A DNA stretch of 64,000 bases, from assembly GCA_037074585.1 (NCBI GenBank), contig CM073500.1:5308001-5372000 (forward strand). The letters are read 5' to 3'. This document shows, piece by piece, positions 59,336-64,000 of this stretch; the first letter of the stretch is position 1; every line of letters begins with the position of its first letter. The position numbers were made by a program, and so were the translations under genes. The stretch is from Biancaea sappan (taxonomy: Eukaryota; Streptophyta; Magnoliopsida; Fabales; Fabaceae). The notes below the pieces were generated by a model. It saw only the letters and a program-made list of their open reading frames with translations. It did not search any database and was not told where the DNA came from.

Positions 59336-61454
59336 AATAACACCAAATTGTAGCCCATAATCATGTCACATATTTAGTTGATACTTGGGTGACAACAAAG
59401 CCATCGTTGGAATCCAGGTGAGTGGTTTGACTTCGTTTTAACTTTGTTTTAATGTTAGACATAATAAGGGTATGTAGGGTGGTTTCCCTAACATTGTAGG
59501 GTAATTTATTAAGCCTCTAGGCAGGAAGATAACAATAAAAAGGCGTGGCCTACAATACATAACGTTATGAACTGATTAAATTACCACATGTAAAGTTTTA
59601 TTTCAATTTAGTTAAGTCCCTATAGGGAACTTTAGGGCCGAATTACTAGATACTATTTAATTTAAAGGTAAATTTTGCCTAGACATGTCAAGAACAATAA
59701 ATTATTGGTAATTTAAGAATTATTTTTGCCCGGTCATATTGGCAATAATAACTTATTGTTAATTTAAGTGTTAATTTACAAATTTTGTATGCTCAGACAT
59801 GTTGGGAATAATGAATTAGTGTTAATTTATAGATTCTATATGCCCAAATGTGTTAGAAATGTAGAGTTATTATTATAGATTTTGTATGCCTGGACATGCT
59901 GGGAATAATGAATTAGTGTTAATTTATAGATTTTGTATGCCCGAACGTGTTGGAGATGATAATTTATTGTTAATTTAAGATTTTGTTATCCCCGTAAGTG
60001 TTGAGATTATGAATTACTCTTTATTGATGTGATTTTGAAATGATTTGGAATAGCAAGTGTGCTTGTTATTATACTACTTAGATGATATTAGTGGTACCTC
60101 CCTCTCACAGTGAGATCAAGGAGGATGGCCAGGTGAGCATGGCTCCCAATGGCACCTTGACCGGTGAGTAGCAGGGACGACCCTCATGGCAAGGTCAAGG
60201 AGGGTGGCTGAGTAAGTGTAACTCCTAATGGCATCTTGACTAGTGGGGTGCTCGTGCATAAGGGTAAGTAAGCAGGGAGGTTGGGCAAGTTTAATTCTCA
60301 ATGGTGCCTTACCACTAATGAGTACTACTTGTTGGGTGATTTTTTATGCCTTGAGACAGTACGTCTTCTTTTTATACGTCTTCTTTTTATAGTGTTGGTT
60401 TGAGATTTGGCCCGACGAACACTTTTATGATATTTGACATGTTTGAACCTTGTTGTAGCGAAACCATACCATTTATTGAGTTTCATAACTCACACTTTTT
60501 GCTATTTTTCTTTATAGATCTAGTTGTTGAGAAGCAGCTGCCTGAGGAGTAGTAGGACTTGTGTTGTGACCTTCCCGTTGTCGGGTAGGCCACGTTTGGT
60601 ATTTACTGTTTACGGTTTAAGAATGCTTTGTGGTCATCTATGATACTTAGGAATGTTTTTGGGGACATTTCATTTATTATTTATTATTAATTTTTGCATA
60701 TATTTTATTTGGACATTATACACTTTATCAAGGCTTTGCGTTATGAACTTTATTATGGTTTAGTTGTGAACTAATTGGCATATTTTATTTTATGCCTACA
60801 AGATTTGATAATTATGATGATCATAGGTGATTCATGTTATCTTTATAAAAACGTTTGGAATTGGAATTGAGATATGACTTGTCAAACATGTTTGAATGTT
60901 ATATGATTTAATTTGAACATTGGGAATTTGGCATGTCTGGAATAGGTGGCGTGAACACCTTTTTAAAAGAAATTATTATTTGAGGTATATTTTTGTGAAG
61001 AAAGGATTTCTATTTGTTTGCCTGCATATGATGAATTGTTTAGAGCCTAGGGGTATGTATGTTAGGGAAGGATAACATGTTAATAAAATCACTTGACCCA
61101 ACTAATGATGTTAGGCATGTTTAAAGCAAAACTGGGGAAAGGTATTTTCAAAATGTTTATTGTGACATGAATGGACTACTGTAGAGTATTAGGCCCATAT
61201 TGCATGATGGTATGTTTTACTATATAAGATGCATGTTGTGTGAGGTGGCGTGGAATCTAGGTATCCATTCCTTTTTTACTCTGATTGTGTGTATGACTGT
61301 ATAGCGACTTGTATGCATTGAACATTTGAACCTTCAAAATATATGTATAAAATTAACGAATTAAAACGAAGGGATAGATCGTAAAAGTAAGGCTTACGGT
61401 AACGAGGAGATTCGTTACTATGCCGGTCATGGACCCGAGTAGCGGGTTGTGACA

Positions 61455-62122
61455 CATGCACTTTCATGTGCCTTAACCAAACAACAACCACACCATCAAC
61501 ACAACATATTTTATTTTCTAACATATTTTCGTTGTAGATATAAATTCAACATTTTAGTTCAATTGCAAGGCTCATCATCGCTGGCGATCCAGAAGACCAC
61601 TCAGCGCAGGCCCAACTAGTAATTAACATACCATTCTCAGCCCATTTCAGCACAATAAGCATAAGTACACATGCAAATCAGCCCATCCTGCAACATAACA
61701 TAAATCATAGCATAGCCCAACCTAGCATATAGATCATATAACATACGCATCATTAGCATACATACAAATCAAACATCATCCACATCATCAGCATACAGAC
61801 AAATCATATAGCACATACATCATCAACATCATCACAAATAATAGTTAACAAGAGGCCATGCTCATCATCCCCACATCAACCCTAGGCCGACATGGCTTAG
61901 TCCACATCATAACTGCATCAACAATCATCCAACATATTGTCAACCTCTGGTTGACATCTTCAACATCATTAGTCCACGTTAAACAATCTATTTCAGTCCA
62001 ATATTTACAATTTTTCATTTTTGTAATTATTGCATAAAAAATTAAATTAAATGGGAGAGAAAATAGGCCACTTCATTAGACGTGCACTATGAACAATACA
62101 TGTAGAGAAATCCTCGCCATCT
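61455..62122. repeat. Repeat 'K'', uninterrupted copy of K
   Basis: Collinear with 8840-9467, 23103-23118 and 26946-26966. It shows the unoccupied sites of solo LTRs B (CGTGC, 62081) and C (TACAT, 62097). LARD I joins its left end. Homology stops at GCCATCT on the right in both copies. Confidence 0.75.
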
Positions 62123-62859
62123 TCGACACCACTACCAGAGAAAGTGGAGGATTAGTAGTAGAAGTGAGAAAGCACTATAAATAGATGTACTGAAAAAGAA
62201 AAGAATATGAATATAAATGATTTATCTTTTTCTCGATCTTGATTGTCTTTTCATCTTCTTTTCTCCCTCTAACTCACGAACTCTCTTCTGAATCCCCTCT
62301 TCTAACACTTTGTCTCTAACTCATCCTCATCTCTGCCTCTTTTCCCTTGTTCTTGCCAATCTTTTGAGTTCTTGTGATTTCTGGTTGACGCTTCAATTAC
62401 TTCAAGAATAATGGCCGGAACATCGTTAAAGTCTCTTCTCGGGTGTCAGAGGCAACCATAGGAGTGGAAGGAACATTTAATCGATTAATCAAAGCACAAA
62501 ATCAGCGATGAACCACTAGAAGCGTCATCGGAACCCTAGAAAGGCCCTCACCTGGAGAGAGAATCAGAGGAGTGAAGGTAAAGATAGCAGACAAATGAAT
62601 TAGGGTTCAAGCAAAGTAGAGAATTCAGGCATATATACAACATACCAAATTACCATCGTGTCCCTTCACTTAACAATCTTGGCCGTAAGATTAAGGGTAG
62701 CCAAAGAAGGTAAAAAGTGAAAATATTGCATTGCCGCTATCAGATTAGATCAGGATCACTCATCATTTAGGGTGCCCAGATTACCCTTTTGACGTTTACT
62801 ATCTAAGAGGAAAGGATTAGATTGCCCTCATGAACCTAAAGGAAGTTACTTATTTGTCC
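62123..62859 (+). other. Unassigned stretch with promoter-like features
   Basis: A TATA-like ACTATAAATAG (62174-62184) is followed by a C/T-rich leader (62225-62360) and an ATG at 62411 in good context, but the frame closes after 16 codons (MAGTSLKSLLGCQRQP). It could be the start of a gene broken by decay, or an LTR promoter. No further exon is recognised. Confidence 0.3.
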
Positions 62860-63781
62860 GTTTGTGCTTGTTATTTTTTTTTTGGACAAATGAAAATGAT
62901 TTCCATTAAAAGCATTATGCAGGAGGAGACATGAAATAATACAAGACTTTGAAATAAAACAATTACAGTTTAGATTCGAACTCATAAGATAACAAGTATA
63001 TAAATTTAGAGCAACACACTCTAAAATAATAACTAAGTATTAATAGAGACAACACACCCCTAGACCCACATCCAAAATGGTCTGAAAAGCCTAGAGACCG
63101 TCTAAGAACAACAAATCAGAAGAAAAAGAGAAAAAAAAGACGGGGGATGGTTGGCTTCCACAATGTCAATCATGGCTTCCAACCATATCTCTACTGCAAC
63201 GCGTCCTTGGCTGGAGCTGCTTCCTGGTTATCCCTAATGAAAATCTCAGAACCACCTCTGTGTTCGGCGCCTTCTTTCTCTACATCTTTCCTTTTGCAAT
63301 GTTAGCTTTAGTCAACAGCCCTTTCTTCACCGGATCTTCCAAATCCAATCCTATTTGATGGAATCAATAGAAGCTTTTAACAATTCTGGCAAGGATGCAT
63401 GAAGTTGGCTAAAGCAAAGCCCCCCAAAAGAGACATAGATTGATGAAGAACACCTATAAACCATGGTGAAGCAGAAGGACAGAATTGAGAGACTGTGAGT
63501 ATGGCTTCGGCAAGCGATTGGTTTGGAGAAGGAGGCGCTTCTGGCCGGCGCCAGTGTTGGCGTGAGAAACTTTAGAGCCATCAAAAAGCCTCTCATAAGG
63601 AAGAAGCAGAATCTTTCATATAGGAAGAGGCAAAACTTCCATGAAAAAAAGGAGAAAGAGCCGAAAAACAGGAGAGGAAAGGGGGGCGAGGGCTGCCTGG
63701 TATCATAAGATATGCAAAATCCTAGTGGAGCAAGTAATGGATTCACCTCTGTGGCGGCCTTATTGTTTGTGCTTGTTATTT
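62860..63781 (-). mobile_element. Poly(A) retroposed insertion with 17-bp target duplication
   Basis: A 17-bp duplication GTTTGTGCTTGTTATTT (62860-62876 and 63765-63781) flanks ~888 bp. On the minus strand the insert ends in a poly(A) tail after GTCC near 62886. That is the signature of LINE-machinery retroposition. The insert has a 131-codon frame (63746-63351; includes MALKFLTPTLAPARSASFSK near its middle) and, shifted, a second open stretch (DLEDPVKKGLLTKANIAKG). No reverse transcriptase or endonuclease motif is seen. It is either a processed pseudogene of a small gene or a 5'-truncated LINE tail; I favour the former weakly. Confidence 0.7.
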
Positions 63782-64000
63782 ACTAGTGTGCCATTCGTGG
63801 ACTGACAGCATCGTGGGCCCAATCGCAGTTGGGCCGACTCCTATTTTGACTAATTGGGGCATAACAAATTTAACGATAAAGTTAACAAGGGTTCCGGGCA
63901 ATTTGTCTCTTTTTTTGGAGTCTTGCGTGGAAAATGACGGGATTGATATCCGTTGCAAAGGATGCCTGACTGCCTTCAATTCTGAAGTGGCTGATTGAGG
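63782..64000. other. Window end, no feature recognised
   Basis: Continues the pre-insertion sequence of 62123-62859. Both strands are open for about 67-70 codons without any motif I know. The region is too short to judge. Confidence 0.3.

Larger units (their letters stand above)
33632..61454 (+). mobile_element. 3' LTR of LARD I ('I''), expanded by nested elements
   Basis: Own pieces are 33632-34458, 48958-49599 and 59336-61454, about 3.6 kb. It starts TGTAATACCCC after the polypurine tract and ends GGGTTGTGACA. From 49500 onward it is collinear with the 5' LTR. Within it sit the Harbinger (40007-48954) with H (34459-40002, holding J) at its left edge, and LARD D (49600-59335). CATGC (61455) would be the target duplication; the left partner is lost with the truncated 5' LTR. 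Confidence 0.8.

Noticed and set aside
63351..63746. LINE protein on the minus strand
   Set aside because: No endonuclease, reverse transcriptase or zinc-knuckle motif; described instead as a retrocopy of unknown origin.

Overview
This window looks like plant nuclear DNA, probably from a eudicot. It is AT-rich, I find no intact host gene, and almost every kilobase belongs to a plant-type transposable element: Ty3/gypsy integrase fragments, very long non-coding LTRs, a PIF/Harbinger element with its two usual genes, a CACTA-like remnant and a poly(A) retroposed copy. I cannot name the species.

The layout can be read as nested insertions, mostly from 5-bp target duplications and from second copies in the window that act as empty sites. 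(1) 1-7588: the 3' part of a long LTR (A), split by a minus-strand Ty3/gypsy array LTR-IN-LTR-IN-LTR (1864-7578), which itself carries a small solo LTR (M, 3309-4112). (2) 7589-8830: no recognised gene. (3) 8831-26966: a repeat (K) split by solo LTR B (9468-23102), which contains F (with G inside it) and E, and by solo LTR C (23124-26940). (4) 26967-27948: the end of a CACTA-like transposon. (5) 27949-61454: a large non-autonomous LTR retrotransposon (LARD I). Its truncated 5' LTR (27949-30945) carries solo LTR L; a PBS and non-coding interior follow. Its 3' LTR (33632-61454) is stretched to about 27.8 kb by solo LTR H (with J inside), a PIF/Harbinger transposon (40007-48954) and a second complete LARD (D, 49600-59335). 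(6) 61455-64000: a second copy of K, an unassigned stretch, and a poly(A) retroposed insertion with a 17-bp duplication.

Coding content: a degenerate Harbinger transposase and its MYB/SANT-like partner (both minus strand), with pieces of two unrelated genes on the plus strand of the same transposon (a tubulin-folding cofactor D fragment and a GRF zinc-finger pseudogene); two disabled gypsy integrases; and a CACTA-like coiled-coil/acidic tail.

The most notable signal is the long-LTR family itself (starts TGTAATACCC or TGTAACATCC, ends near GGGTGTGACA). It is non-coding, mostly present as solo LTRs of about 2.3-3.8 kb. Several copies carry a variable block of short dyad-rich words of different sequence 'flavours', in three copies just upstream of one conserved motif. 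The two LARDs share a leader next to the PBS. All identifications were made by eye; no database search was possible.
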